Shown in pieces: positions 24,333-34,801 of a stretch of DNA of 64,000 nt. The translations under genes were made by a program, and so were the position numbers. The notes below the pieces were generated by a model. That model was not told the origin of the DNA. It did not search any database and saw nothing but the letters and a program-made list of their open reading frames with translations. The DNA comes from Curtobacterium sp. MCLR17_007 (GTDB taxonomy: Bacteria > Actinomycetota > Actinomycetes > Actinomycetales > Microbacteriaceae), in contig NZ_CP126271.1 in NCBI RefSeq assembly GCF_003234655.2, forward strand, positions 2,728,001 through 2,792,000, read 5' to 3'. The first letter of the stretch is position 1; the number at the start of each line of letters is the position of its first letter.

Positions 24333-24905
24333 ATGACGACCTTCGCACCGCGCGCATCATCGACTGCCGCAGCAGTCGCTTCCGGATCCGGGTCCGTCGT
24401 CCGCGGCGTCGACCACATCGGGCTCACTGTCCCCGACATCGACCAGGCGACCGACTTCTTCGTCGACGGGTTCGACGCCGTCGCCCTGTACGACCGGTTC
24501 CTCCGCAGCGAACCCGTGCGCGGCGACCTCGACGTGCAGCGACGCCTCGGCATCCCACACACGATGGCGCAGGGCGCGCTCCGCATGCTCGCGCTGCCGA
24601 ACGGTCCCGGGCTCGAGCTGTTCGAGTACCACGGGCGCGGCCAACGGGCGGCGGCACGGCCGAGCGACCTCGGCTGGCAGCACGTCGCGTTCTACGTGGA
24701 CGACCTCGACCGGGCACTCGCCCGCGTCGAGGCCATCGGCGGGCACCGGTATGCCGACCCGCGTGACCTCGGGGGCAACGAGAGCGGCGCCGGCAACCGC
24801 TTCGTGTACGTCGGTACCCCGTGGGGATCGACATTGGAGCTCATCACCTACCCGACCCCGCAGGAGGCCGAGATGGGTGCGCCGCGTCGGAAGTGGCGGG
24901 TCTGA
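24333..24905 (+). CDS. VOC family (glyoxalase/dioxygenase fold) protein
   Basis: 190 residues. Two beta-alpha-beta-beta-beta units: VRGVDHIGLTVPDIDQATDFFVDGFDAVALYDRF and LGWQHVAFYVDDLDRALARVEAIGGHRY. Metal-ligand candidates are His in DHIGL, Glu in LELFEYHG, His in WQHVAF and Glu in STLELITYPT, so a metal-dependent enzyme is plausible. The last part, NRFVYVGTPWGSTLELITYP, is typical of VOC proteins. An Ala/Ser-rich 25-residue N-terminus precedes the fold. ATG at 24333 has GGGGAG upstream. Substrate unknown. Confidence 0.88.
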   Translation: MTTFAPRASSTAAAVASGSGSVVRGVDHIGLTVPDIDQATDFFVDGFDAVALYDRFLRSEPVRGDLDVQRRLGIPHTMAQGALRMLALPNGPGLELFEYHGRGQRAAARPSDLGWQHVAFYVDDLDRALARVEAIGGHRYADPRDLGGNESGAGNRFVYVGTPWGSTLELITYPTPQEAEMGAPRRKWRV

Positions 24906-25041
24906 GGCGTTCCGAGCAAGCTCGAAGCGACGTTCCAGCGCCTTTCGAGGAACTGGATCCGTGACGGAGTTACCTTCTGATCGTGCCCGGTGACGAACCC
25001 CGGACACCACAACTCGACATCAGGAAGGAGACATCTCCACC

Positions 25042-25473
25042 ATGGCTGTGACGTTCGATCCTCTCTCGGAACTCGACCGCCTGACCGGCGCCCTGCTGGG
25101 TGGCCGTCAGACGCTCAGGCCGATGCCGGTCGACCTGCACCGCGACGGCGACCAGTACATGCTCAACGCCGACCTGCCCGGCATCGACCCGGGCTCCGTC
25201 GACATCAACGTCGACGGGCAGCTCCTGACGATCCGCGCCGAGCGCACCGCCCCGACCCAGACCGACGGCGGCGGGTGGCTGCTCCGGGAACGCCCGCACG
25301 GCTCCTACCTCCGCCAGTTCAGTCTGGGCGAAGGCGTCGACTCCGACGGCATCTCCGCGCACTACGACAACGGTGTGCTCTCCCTCGTGATCCCGGTCAC
25401 CCCGAAGGCGAAGCCCAGGAAGATCGAGGTCACGAGCGGCGCACCGACCGACCAGCAGGCCCTCGCCGGCTGA
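25042..25473 (+). CDS. Hsp20/alpha-crystallin small heat shock protein
   Basis: 143 residues. Alpha-crystallin domain: MPVDLHRDGDQYMLNADLPGIDPGSVDINVDGQLLTIRAERT, RPHGSYLRQFSLGEGVDSDGISAHYDNGVLSLVIPVTPKAKPRKIEV (the A-x-x-x-n-GVL-L-I signature). C-terminus lacks a clear IxI anchor. ATP-independent holdase against protein aggregation. Strong RBS (AGGAAGGAG) upstream. No HAIR or CIRCE operator found in the 136 nt upstream. An 86-residue protein gene follows after 21 nt. Confidence 0.93.
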   Translation: MAVTFDPLSELDRLTGALLGGRQTLRPMPVDLHRDGDQYMLNADLPGIDPGSVDINVDGQLLTIRAERTAPTQTDGGGWLLRERPHGSYLRQFSLGEGVDSDGISAHYDNGVLSLVIPVTPKAKPRKIEVTSGAPTDQQALAG

Positions 25474-25494
25474 TCCCACGACCAGGGAGCGACC

Positions 25495-25755
25495 GTGGAG
25501 CTCGTGGCAGCAGTGCAGCCGCCCGAGGTCGACGACGAGCTGCTGCGGGACGTCGAGTCCGTCATCGTCGACGCGCTCTTCGCGGACGTCGTCCGCGGCG
25601 GGTGGCGGACGACGACGGGACTCGCGCCCCGGCCGACACCGGCGGACGGCTCCGTCCGACGCGGTGACGGTGCGCAGCCGTCACGACCCGTGCGGCCTGG
25701 TGACGACTCGTCGGCGGACCGGTGGGCGAGGTCGCCCCCGGCGCAGCGGACGTGA
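25495..25755 (+). CDS. 86-residue hypothetical protein in operon with hsp20
   Basis: GTG start at 25495 with AGGGAG 7 nt upstream, 21 nt after the hsp20 stop. First 35 residues are acidic and amphipathic (PPEVDDELLRDVESVIVDALFADVVRGGW); the rest is Pro/Arg/Gly/Ser-rich and probably disordered. No family recognised. Context suggests a heat-stress accessory, which is inference. Immediately followed by a family palindrome. Confidence 0.55.
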   Translation: MELVAAVQPPEVDDELLRDVESVIVDALFADVVRGGWRTTTGLAPRPTPADGSVRRGDGAQPSRPVRPGDDSSADRWARSPPAQRT

Positions 25756-25756
25756 G

Positions 25757-25804
25757 GACGGACAGGAGGCCCGGTGCCAGCTGGCACCGAGCCTCCCGTC
25801 CGTC
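25757..25804. terminator. family palindrome copy 2
   Basis: Arms 25757-25780 and 25781-25804 are near-perfect complements around CCAGCTGG; two mismatches (cagg/cccg and ccgg/ccga). Begins 2 nt after the 86-residue protein stop, between converging genes. Core GGAGGCCCGGTGCCAG as in copies 1, 3 and 6. Confidence 0.75.
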
Positions 25805-26294
25805 AGCGGGTGACGTAGGTGCGGGTCGGCGTACCGGTCAGTGCATGCGGGAAGTCGACACCGGCGGATCGGAAGCCGGCAGCCTCGTACAGGCGGACCG
25901 CACGGGCGTTGTCGGCGAGCGCGTGCAGCGCGATCGCCGGGTGACCAGCCGCCCTGGCGGCGGTGACCCCCTCGACGAGCAGGCGCCGGCCGACTCCGTG
26001 GGCCTGGACGTCCGGCCGCACCGCGAGCAGCGACAGGTAGGCCGCGTCCTCCGGGTCCGTCGGGCGACCGGTGCCCGGCTCGGAGACGAGCACGAAGCCG
26101 TCGAGCCGGTTTGCGCCCCCGGCCGCGACCAGCAGCGCCACCCGGGGGGCGGTGAACTTCTGCTCGGCCCGCGCACGGGTCGCAGGGTGCTCCGGCACCC
26201 CGTCGCGGGCGGCGACGGCGGCGCACCACAGGTCGATGCAGCGAGGCTCATCGTCTGGGGTCGCGGGGCGCACGACCACGGACGACTCGATCAC
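25803..26294 (-). CDS. GNAT family N-acetyltransferase
   Basis: 163 residues. Acetyl-CoA motif A: AYLSLLAVRPDVQAHGVGRRLLVEGVTAARAAGHPAIALHALADNARAVRLYEAAGFR, with Q-x-x-G-x-G/R as QAHGVGRRLL. Start is GTG (26292-26294). Substrate unknown. It follows the flavin monooxygenase gene after only 4 nt on the same strand and may be co-translated with it; its stop is inside the palindrome copy 2 region. Confidence 0.87.
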   Translation of the reverse strand: MIESSVVVRPATPDDEPRCIDLWCAAVAARDGVPEHPATRARAEQKFTAPRVALLVAAGGANRLDGFVLVSEPGTGRPTDPEDAAYLSLLAVRPDVQAHGVGRRLLVEGVTAARAAGHPAIALHALADNARAVRLYEAAGFRSAGVDFPHALTGTPTRTYVTR

Positions 26295-26298
26295 CCGG

Positions 26299-27714
26299 TC
26301 AGCCTACGACCGCGTCGCTGCCGATCCGGTAGGCAGCACCGCGGTGCTCGGCGGGCAAGCGGTCGCCGCGACCGTGCAGCTTGTGGCGCAGCGAGCCCTC
26401 GGTGTACCCGGTGGGGTAGGCGTCGCGGGCGCGGAGCTCGGGGATGACGAACTCGATGACGTCCTCCCAGGTGCCCGGGGTCACCGCGTAGGCCAGGTTG
26501 AACCCGTCGACGTCGGTCTGCTCCTGGATGTCGAGCAGCTGCTGGGCGATGGTCGCTCCCCCGCCGACGGCCACCGGACCGAGCCCGCCGATCGCGGTGT
26601 GCCGGGCGAGGTCGCGGATCGTCCACGCGCTGCCGTCCTCGCCGGTCGCCGCCGAGATGTTCGCAGCTGCGGACTGGATCGCGTTGGACTCGACGTCCCC
26701 GAGCGGCTCGTCGAGGTCCCACTGCGACAGGTCGACGCCCATCCAGCCGGAGTTGAGCACGAGCGCGCCGAGCTCGGACGCGTACGACAGGTAGTCCTCG
26801 TACTTCGCCTGCGCCAGCTCGTCGGTGGCGTCGGTGATGACGGTCAGCAGCGTGTAGATCCGGGCGGCGTACCGGTCGCGCCCCGCGGCCTCGAGTGCGT
26901 CGCGGATCTTCGTCACGGTCGCGGCGAGCTGCGGCAGCGTCGGCGCCCCGACGAAGATCGCCTCGGCGTTCTCCGCGGCGAACGCGATGCCCCGCGGCGA
27001 GGCACCGGCCTGGTAGATCACCGGGGTGCGTTGGACCGACGGCTCGGAGAGGTGGATGCCCGGCACGTCGAAGTGCGCGCCGTGGTGCTCGATCGGGTGC
27101 ACCTTGGCGGGGTCGGTGAAGACACCGGCTTCGCGGTCCTCGACCACGGCGTCGTCCTCCCACGACCCTTCCCACAGCTTGTAGAGCACCTCGAGGTACT
27201 CGTCAGCGACGTCGTACCGGTCGTCGTGGCTGAGCTGGTCGGTCTGGCCCATGTTGCGCGCGGCGCTCGGCAGGTACCCCGTGACGACGTTCCAACCGAC
27301 TCGGCCCTTGGTGAGGTGGTCGAGCGTCGAGACCCGGCGGGCGAACGGGTAGGGGTGCTCGTAGGCCGTCCCCGCCGTGATGCCGAAGCCCAGGTGCTCC
27401 GTGACCGACGCCATCGCCGACACGAGCAGGATCGGGTCGTTGACCGGGACCTGCGACCCGGTCCGCAGTGCCGCCTCGTTCGAGTCGCCGTAGACGTCGT
27501 ACGTGCCGAGGACGTCGGCGATGAAGATGCCGTCGAACGCACCGCGCTCGAGCGTCTTCGCCAGGTCCGTCCAGTACGACAGGTCGCGGTAGTTCCGCGA
27601 ACGGTCGCGCGGATGGCGCCACAACCCGGAGGACTGGTGCGCCACGCAGTTCATGTCGAACGCGTTGAAGCGGATCTGCCTGGTCGGGTTCGAGGGGTTC
27701 GTCGGCTCCGTCAC
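26299..27714 (-). CDS. NtaA/DmoA family FMN-dependent monooxygenase
   Basis: About 471 residues, bacterial-luciferase-like TIM barrel using reduced FMN. Signatures: IRFNAFDMNCVAHQSSGLWRHPRD, FIADVLGTYDVYGDSNEAAL, GITAGTAYEHPYPFARRVSTLDHLTKGRVGWNVVTGYLPSAARNMG, and PVIYQAGASPRGIAFAAENAEAIF. Relatives oxidise nitrilotriacetate, dimethylsulfide or alkyl-sulfur compounds with a separate flavin reductase; the substrate here is not determinable. GTG at 27714 is preferred because it is close to the conserved start; GTG at 27750 in the same frame is possible, and neither has a clear RBS. GNAT gene follows closely. Confidence 0.88.
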   Translation of the reverse strand: MTEPTNPSNPTRQIRFNAFDMNCVAHQSSGLWRHPRDRSRNYRDLSYWTDLAKTLERGAFDGIFIADVLGTYDVYGDSNEAALRTGSQVPVNDPILLVSAMASVTEHLGFGITAGTAYEHPYPFARRVSTLDHLTKGRVGWNVVTGYLPSAARNMGQTDQLSHDDRYDVADEYLEVLYKLWEGSWEDDAVVEDREAGVFTDPAKVHPIEHHGAHFDVPGIHLSEPSVQRTPVIYQAGASPRGIAFAAENAEAIFVGAPTLPQLAATVTKIRDALEAAGRDRYAARIYTLLTVITDATDELAQAKYEDYLSYASELGALVLNSGWMGVDLSQWDLDEPLGDVESNAIQSAAANISAATGEDGSAWTIRDLARHTAIGGLGPVAVGGGATIAQQLLDIQEQTDVDGFNLAYAVTPGTWEDVIEFVIPELRARDAYPTGYTEGSLRHKLHGRGDRLPAEHRGAAYRIGSDAVVG

Positions 27715-27781
27715 GATCGCGACGCTACGGCGGGTCGGCGTGCGGGTCACGCAAGGTGACGAAGGATGACGCTGCCGGCGG

Positions 27782-28399
27782 TCAGGGCTGCCGTCGGCCC
27801 GACGGTCGCAGGAACAGGCCGGCGGCGATCAGCAGGAGCGCCGTACCGGTGACCGCGGTCAGCCCGTGCGTCTCCACGTGCGGGACGCCGAGCACCTGCA
27901 GCACGTTGGACGTCAGCGCGATCACGGCGATCGCGCTGAGCCCGATCAGGGTGGTGGCGGCGAGCCGATGCCGCGCACGTGCGAGCAGGAGCAGCACGAC
28001 GGCGAGCGCCACGGCGATCCCGCCGACGACGCCGACAGCGGCCGCGATCGCCACGGTGGACGGCAGCGGCTGCCCGGCCTGCAGGAGCACGGTCTTCACG
28101 ATCGACGACGCGGCGGCGACCATGAGCAACGGCATGGCGCAGCGGACACCGCGCAGGGGTCGCTCGTCCGCTCCCCCGGTCGCGAGCACGCACAGCCCCA
28201 CCAGCGTCGCCATCCCGCTGATGATGGAAGCGGCCGAGTGCACCGGCGACGCGGTGGCGACGACCGACACGACGAGGGTGGAAAGACCGGCGACGCCGAA
28301 GACCACCGACGGCAGTCGCCGGGCAGCGCGATCCCGGAACCCCGGCGGCACGCCCTCGGTGGCCACGTCGAGGCCGTCTCCGTCGCGATCGTCCAGCAC
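27782..28399 (-). CDS. hypothetical multi-pass membrane protein
   Basis: About 205 residues, with roughly six hydrophobic segments: SVVFGVAGLSTLVVSVVATA, IISGMATLVGLCVLATG, MPLLMVAAASSIVKTVLL, VAIAAAVGVVGGIAVALAVVLLLLA, LIGLSAIAVIALTSNVLQVLG, GLTAVTGTALLLIAAGLFL. Short loops, no recognised motif or domain. GTG at 28399 is proposed as start; upstream in-frame sequence looks non-coding and the RBS is weak. Divergent from the PHP gene with about 100 nt between. Confidence 0.55.
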   Translation of the reverse strand: MLDDRDGDGLDVATEGVPPGFRDRAARRLPSVVFGVAGLSTLVVSVVATASPVHSAASIISGMATLVGLCVLATGGADERPLRGVRCAMPLLMVAAASSIVKTVLLQAGQPLPSTVAIAAAVGVVGGIAVALAVVLLLLARARHRLAATTLIGLSAIAVIALTSNVLQVLGVPHVETHGLTAVTGTALLLIAAGLFLRPSGRRQP

Positions 28400-28500
28400 C
28401 GCGCCATCGTGACACGACCGGCGCGGCTCGCCACCGACGAGACCTGAGGATCCCGCCGATGCGCGTGAACCGGACGGCCCACCGTGGCAGTGTCGGCACC

Positions 28501-29352
28501 ATGACGCTGCCCGCCGACGCACACGTGCACAGCCAGTTCTCCTGGGACGCCGGGTCCGACCCCGGGTCCGTCGACCTGATGCGCCGGACGTGTGCCCGAG
28601 CAGTCCGGATCGGGCTGCCCGCCCTGGTGTTCACCGAGCACCTCGACCTCGAGGACGCCTGGTGTGTCGACGACGGCGACCTGGGGGACCACGCGTCGAA
28701 GTACATCGGCAGTGACGGCATGGTCCGGCTGCCCCCGTTCGACCTGGACGGGTACCTGGACCAGATCGACCGATGCCGCCAGTCCTTCCCGGAACTGCGC
28801 ATCTTCACCGGACTCGAGTTCGGACAGCCGCACCTCTGGGAGTCCGCGGCCTCGGCGGTGCTCGCCAGCGGGGCGATCGACCGCGTGAACGGGTCCCTGC
28901 ACATGCTGCCGCGGTCCGACGGGCTCCGTGCCGAGCCCGTCACCCTGTACCGGCAGCAGCCTGCTGCCGAGGTGATGCGGTCCTACCTGGACGAGGTCCC
29001 CCGGATGGTGGCCGGGTCCTCCGCCTTCGCGGTGTTCACCCACATCGACTACGCCGTCCGCAGCTGGCCGTCCGACACCGAGGGGCCGTTCGACCCGCGA
29101 GCGTTCGAGGACGGCTTCCGCTCGGCGATGCGGGCGATCGCCGGGTCAGGGCGAGCGCTCGAGATGAACACGCGGCGGCTGTGGTCGTGGATCCCGGAGT
29201 GGTGGGCGCAGGAGGGCGGCCGCGCGGTGACGTTCGGCAGCGACGCGCACGCGCCCGGGTCGCTCGCGCACGCGTTCCCCGAGGCCGTCGCGATGCTCGA
29301 ACACTTCGGCTTCCGCCCGGGTCGGCGCCCCGAGGACCCCTGGACGCGCTGA
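28501..29352 (+). CDS. PHP domain phosphatase (histidinol-phosphatase-like)
   Basis: 283 residues. PHP metal motifs in order: DAHVHSQFS (His8, His10), FTEHLDLED, GLEFGQPH, NGSLHMLP, FTHIDYAVRSWP and the C-terminal GSDAHAPGSLAHAF. This is the trinuclear metal site of PHP phosphoesterases. Similar proteins dephosphorylate histidinol phosphate; no other his genes are near, so the substrate stays open. ATG at 28501 begins right at the first motif; an upstream GTG-rich stretch is not needed. Convergent with a methyltransferase gene across a hairpin. Confidence 0.88.
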   Translation: MTLPADAHVHSQFSWDAGSDPGSVDLMRRTCARAVRIGLPALVFTEHLDLEDAWCVDDGDLGDHASKYIGSDGMVRLPPFDLDGYLDQIDRCRQSFPELRIFTGLEFGQPHLWESAASAVLASGAIDRVNGSLHMLPRSDGLRAEPVTLYRQQPAAEVMRSYLDEVPRMVAGSSAFAVFTHIDYAVRSWPSDTEGPFDPRAFEDGFRSAMRAIAGSGRALEMNTRRLWSWIPEWWAQEGGRAVTFGSDAHAPGSLAHAFPEAVAMLEHFGFRPGRRPEDPWTR

Positions 29353-29423
29353 CCGCCGGAAGACCTGACCTGCGCAGCCGCGGTGACATCGTCTGACCGG
29401 CGGACTGATCCCCCGCCCCACCT

Positions 29424-29460
29424 CCTGGGGAACCTGTCAGCGACTGTCACGTTCCCCAGG
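29424..29460. terminator. hairpin between PHP and methyltransferase genes
   Basis: CCTGGGGAAC (29424-29433) pairs with GTTCCCCAGG (29451-29460). The right arm reaches into the last codons of the minus-strand methyltransferase gene, so the stem overlaps its coding end. Likely terminator for the PHP gene. Confidence 0.6.
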
Positions 29461-30076
29461 GCGCCGTGGGTTCCTTCCCCAGTCGGGCGAGCAGCGCGCC
29501 ATGCGGTCGTGGACGGGCCCCCACGACCGTCCTGGTGTGTGCCTCGAGCACCGTGAACCCCGCGGCGTGCAGCACCTCGGACAGCGCTTCGGGCGGCCAG
29601 CGGTACGCCGTCGTGACCGCGTGGTCGAAGGGCTCGACGACCGCCCCCGTGAAGAACCCGACGAGCAGGCCACCGCCGGGTTCGAGGACCCGCGCGAACT
29701 CGGCGAACACCGCGGGGAGCGCCGCAGGCTCGTGGTGGATCAGCGAGTACCAGGCGAGCACGCCGGCGAACGCGTCGTCGGCTGCCCGGAGGTCGGCCAC
29801 GTCGTCGACGTCGAAGCGGACGCCCGGCCAGGAACGGCGTGCGCGCTCGACGAACGCCGGTACAGCGTCGACGCCGACGGCCGCGACGCCGTGCTCGACC
29901 AGGTGCGCGGTCCAGTGACCGGGTCCGCACCCGGCGTCGAGCACGCGGCCGGTCATCGCAGACGCCCACGACGTCACCAGGTCCTGGTCGGCGGGGTGGA
30001 CGTGCGCCATGGTGCCGAGCTGCTCCGCGTACTCGGCTGCTCGGCCCGTGTACCGCGCGACGACCTCGTTCCGCAC
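29447..30076 (-). CDS. class I SAM-dependent methyltransferase
   Basis: About 209 residues. SAM motif I GRVLDAGCGPGHWTAHLVEHGVAAVGVDAVPAFVERAR; motif post-I and IV FAGVLAWYSLIHHEPAALPAVFAEFARVLEPGGGLLVGFF. Small-molecule methyltransferase fold (Methyltransf_11 type). Substrate not inferable. The GTG at 30076 is chosen since GGGAGG lies 6 nt upstream; conserved sequence (RYTGRAAEYAEQLGTMAH) starts soon after. Lies 13 nt downstream of the DUF402 gene on the same strand. Confidence 0.85.
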   Translation of the reverse strand: MRNEVVARYTGRAAEYAEQLGTMAHVHPADQDLVTSWASAMTGRVLDAGCGPGHWTAHLVEHGVAAVGVDAVPAFVERARRSWPGVRFDVDDVADLRAADDAFAGVLAWYSLIHHEPAALPAVFAEFARVLEPGGGLLVGFFTGAVVEPFDHAVTTAYRWPPEALSEVLHAAGFTVLEAHTRTVVGARPRPHGALLARLGKEPTAPWGT

Positions 30077-30089
30077 CACGGGCCTCCCG

Positions 30090-30779
30090 TCAGCCGTCGT
30101 GGCGGTCGAGACGGTCCCACCCGGTGGGCAGGTCCACCGGGGCCCACATCGGGTCGGGCACCCAGGCTGACCAGTCCGCGTCGAAGGGGAACGCACGGGC
30201 CGTGGCGGACGCGACGGCCCGTGCGCCGACGCCTTCGATGACCGACCGCATCGCGGCGGGCCAGAGGCCGAGGCCGGCGTAGAACGCGAGTTCGTCCTCG
30301 TCCTTGTAGCGCACCGACCACGTGCCGTCCTCGTCGACCCGGGCGACGACGTCGAGCGTCCAGTCCTGGCTGTCGAAGCCGGTCGCGGTCCTGGCCCACG
30401 GCAACTCGAGGTTGACGTACCAGTCGGGCTCCCAGTCGACGCCGTCGTGCCACCGCCACACCGACCACGGCGTGCCCTTCCGGTGCACGCGGACGACGGG
30501 TGCGCCGAACCACCCGTCCTCGACGTACGAGCCGTCCCAGTCGTCAGGGACCACGAGCCGTCCGTTCGGGCCGCTTCCCGCCCCCGCGCGACGACGGACG
30601 GCGGAACCCGCCGGTGTCGCCACCACGGCCAGGTCCTCGTCGTCCACGAGCACGCGTCCGGCGACGGCGAAGCCGACGGCCTCGCCGTGCGCTCCGTACG
30701 TGTTCACGCTCCGCATCGCGACGAGGTCACCCTCGGCGAACGGCTCGGTCCTGGTGTCGGTCGGCACGGCCATGTCCAT
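30090..30779 (-). CDS. DUF402 domain protein
   Basis: About 229 residues. DUF402 core at 100-190: WSVWRWHDGVDWEPDWYVNLELPWARTATGFDSQDWTLDVVARVDEDGTWSVRYKDEDEL, with the W-Y-N and FD-x-D-x-x-LD pattern. In characterised relatives (FomD, Sa1684) this fold is a metal-dependent nucleotide hydrolase. The N-terminal 90 residues are a beta-rich extension (GDLVAMRSVNTYG, VLVDDEDLAVVATPAGSA). Start ATG at 30779, with another at 30773. Divergent from glgX, 74 nt apart. Confidence 0.8.
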   Translation of the reverse strand: MDMAVPTDTRTEPFAEGDLVAMRSVNTYGAHGEAVGFAVAGRVLVDDEDLAVVATPAGSAVRRRAGAGSGPNGRLVVPDDWDGSYVEDGWFGAPVVRVHRKGTPWSVWRWHDGVDWEPDWYVNLELPWARTATGFDSQDWTLDVVARVDEDGTWSVRYKDEDELAFYAGLGLWPAAMRSVIEGVGARAVASATARAFPFDADWSAWVPDPMWAPVDLPTGWDRLDRHDG

Positions 30780-30853
30780 CCCCCGATGCTGCCACGGCTC
30801 CGGGGTACGCAGGGCGCTGTCGAGCACAGCACGCGGTCGGTACAACTGGGAGC

Positions 30854-32872
<2,019 letters not shown>

Positions 32873-32888
32873 CGCGGTCGCGTCTGAG

Positions 32889-32930
32889 GGACGGGAGGCC
32901 CGGTGCCAGCTGGCACCGGGCCTCCCGTCC
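32889..32930. terminator. family palindrome copy 3 (42 bp, perfect)
   Basis: Perfect palindrome, each half GGACGGGAGGCCCGGTGCCAG-like and centred on AGCT. 16 nt after the glgX stop and 35 nt before the start of the YdcF gene on the same strand, so it should terminate glgX and insulate ydcF. Confidence 0.8.
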
Positions 32931-32965
32931 GTCCTCCCCCACCACTCCCCCGTAGGGTTCGTCTC

Positions 32966-33970
32966 GTGGTCCTCCTCGCGCTCGCCATCATCTGTGCCCT
33001 CGTCTACGTGGTGCTGCGGCGTCGCGACCGCCGGATGCTCCGCAACGGGGTGCTGCTGCTCGCGACGCTCTTCTTCGCCGTGCTCGGGGTGACCGAGCTG
33101 GCGATGGTCCGGTTCCCGGCGATCGAGGTCGTGGTCGTCGGCGCGATCCTGCTCTTCCCCGTGGGGATCGTCGTGCTGGCGGGCTTCCTCATCGCGAACG
33201 GCGTCCGGATGTTCCGGCGCGAGGGCCGCAGTCTGGGGAACATGCTCTCGCTCATCGTCGGCGTCGTGCTCGTCGTCGTGACGGTCGTCCTGGTGCTCCT
33301 GCTGCGTTCGGGCTCCACCGTCGGCGAGGCCGCGCTGCTGCTCCTGCTAGCCGTCGCCGGGTACGTCGGCATCGTCTTCCTGGTCTTCCTGCTGTACGCG
33401 GTCGTCTACGGCCGCGTGGCCAAGCCGCGCGAGGCCGACGTCGTGGTCGTCCTCGGCTCGGGGCTACGGCACGGCGAGGTGACGCCCCTGCTGCGGTCGC
33501 GACTGGACAAGGGGCTCGAGGTCTGGCGGCACTCGACGGCGCAGGGACGTGCCGCCGTGATGATCCCCTCCGGCGGCCAGGGCTCGGACGAACCACGGCC
33601 GGAGGGCACCGCGATGGCGGAGTACCTCGTGGCGCAGGGCGTGCCCGAGTCGGCCGTGCTGCCGGAGACCCGGTCGCGGAACACCGACGAGAACCTGCGC
33701 TTCTCGCGCGAGGTGCAGCAGGCGGCCGGTGTCACCGGGACCGTCGTGGTGGCGACGAGCAACTACCACGTGATGCGCGCTGCGATGCTGGCGCGCAGCC
33801 TCGGCAGCCCCGCCGAGGTGGTCGGTGCCCGGACGGCGCGGTACTACGTGCCGAGTGCGTTCCTGCGGGAGTTCGTCGCCGTCGTCGCGGCGCACCGGAT
33901 CGCGCACGCTGTCGCCCTCGCGGTGGTCGTCGCCGTCTGGGCCTGGATCGCCGTCATCGCCCTGACCTGA
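32966..33970 (+). CDS. YdcF/DUF218 family membrane protein
   Basis: 334 residues. Four N-terminal membrane helices (LLALAIICALVYVVL, VLLLATLFFAVLGVT, VVVGAILLFPVGIVVLAGFLIA, LIVGVVLVVVTVVLVLLL and one more to about 165), then the DUF218 domain: EADVVVVLGSGLRHGEVTPLLRSRLDKGLEVW, SGGQGSDEPRPEGTAMAEYLVAQGVPESAVLPETRSRNTDENLRFS, TSNYHVMRAAMLARSLG, and a final membrane helix. Related to ElyC/SanA-type proteins of envelope metabolism; biochemical role unknown. GTG at 32966 preferred; a longer frame from 32903 runs through the terminator. Tail overlaps the convergent hydrolase gene by 17 nt. Confidence 0.85.
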   Translation: MVLLALAIICALVYVVLRRRDRRMLRNGVLLLATLFFAVLGVTELAMVRFPAIEVVVVGAILLFPVGIVVLAGFLIANGVRMFRREGRSLGNMLSLIVGVVLVVVTVVLVLLLRSGSTVGEAALLLLLAVAGYVGIVFLVFLLYAVVYGRVAKPREADVVVVLGSGLRHGEVTPLLRSRLDKGLEVWRHSTAQGRAAVMIPSGGQGSDEPRPEGTAMAEYLVAQGVPESAVLPETRSRNTDENLRFSREVQQAAGVTGTVVVATSNYHVMRAAMLARSLGSPAEVVGARTARYYVPSAFLREFVAVVAAHRIAHAVALAVVVAVWAWIAVIALT

Positions 33971-34751
33971 CCACGGCACCCGTCGCCAGGAACGGGTCGA
34001 TCGCGGCCCACGTCGCTGACGGTGCCTCGAGGTGCGGCAGGTGCCCGGCCTTCGGGACCTCGGCGAACACCGCACCGGGGACGGCCGCGGCGAGGGCACG
34101 GCCGTACGCCGGCGTGACGATGCGGTCGCTCGCACCCCAGACCACGAGCGTCGGCACGGAGATCGAGCCGAGGCGCCCGAGCAGTGCCGCGTCGCTCATG
34201 CCGGCGCCCGCGACGGCTGCCATGGTCGCGCCGTTCGACCGCTGCACGGCGCGCTGCTCGTCCGTCATCGCGGCGGGGTCCCGGTACCCGCGCTCCGGGT
34301 CGTGCCACGCCGCCTCGGCCAGCCCGCGGGCGTCGAGCGCGAAGAAGTCCGCGATCGGCTCCCCCGCGACGACGACCCCCACGCTGTCGATCAGGAAGAC
34401 CGCGCCGAGCACGCCCGACATCCGGTCGTCCGCTGCTGCCTGGACGGCCATCTCCAGCGCGATCCACCCGCCGATCGACGACCCGACCAGCACGACGTCG
34501 TGGTCGCCGTCCCGCACGAGCGCGTCGAGGTACACGGAGGCGAGGTCCGCCACCGACGCGATGGTGTCAGGCCGCGGTGTGCCGTCCCACCCCGGGTGCG
34601 TCGGTGCCACGGCGTGCATGGTGCTGCCGAGGTGCTCGACGATCGGCGCGACGGTCGCGGGGCCACCACCGCCGTGCAGCACCAGCGCGGTGCGGGCTGC
34701 GGGGTCGCCGGATCGGAGGGCGGGACGGTCGTCGAGGAGTGTGTTCGTCAC
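33954..34751 (-). CDS. alpha/beta fold hydrolase
   Basis: 265 residues. Oxyanion-hole motif LVLHGGGGPATV, nucleophile elbow VLVGSSIGGWIAL with Ser, acid in VVWGASDRIVTP, and catalytic His in AGHLPHLEAPSATWAAI. The cap region (about 130-190) is acidic and Ala-rich. GTG start (34749-34751) with AAGGA 7 nt upstream. Substrate unknown. Divergent from a MarR regulator with 50 nt between starts, so likely regulated by it. Confidence 0.88.
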   Translation of the reverse strand: MTNTLLDDRPALRSGDPAARTALVLHGGGGPATVAPIVEHLGSTMHAVAPTHPGWDGTPRPDTIASVADLASVYLDALVRDGDHDVVLVGSSIGGWIALEMAVQAAADDRMSGVLGAVFLIDSVGVVVAGEPIADFFALDARGLAEAAWHDPERGYRDPAAMTDEQRAVQRSNGATMAAVAGAGMSDAALLGRLGSISVPTLVVWGASDRIVTPAYGRALAAAVPGAVFAEVPKAGHLPHLEAPSATWAAIDPFLATGAVVRSGR

Positions 34752-34801
34752 GGGGTTCCTTTGTAAGCATGTTTATGTACGAGTGTTGATACGGTAGCAC
34801 C
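34752..34801. promoter_or_regulatory. AT-rich divergent promoter region, hydrolase/MarR
   Basis: This 50-nt gap is far AT-richer than the surroundings (TTTGTAAGCATGTTTATG, then GTTGATACGG). The imperfect dyad GTAAGCATGTTTATGTAC could be the MarR site, and TGATACGGT resembles a -10 for the MarR gene. No exact palindrome like that at 22814. Confidence 0.4.

Noticed and set aside
24906..25041. Heat-shock operator (CIRCE or HAIR) or sigma-R promoter for hsp20
   Set aside because: No CIRCE or HAIR repeat; a GGAAC...GTT pair exists but with 15-nt spacing, too short for a sigma-R promoter.
32903..32965. Earlier start for the YdcF gene inside the palindrome
   Set aside because: The in-frame ATG lies within the terminator palindrome (MPAGTGPPV reading, also produced by other copies); the GTG at 32966 fits better.
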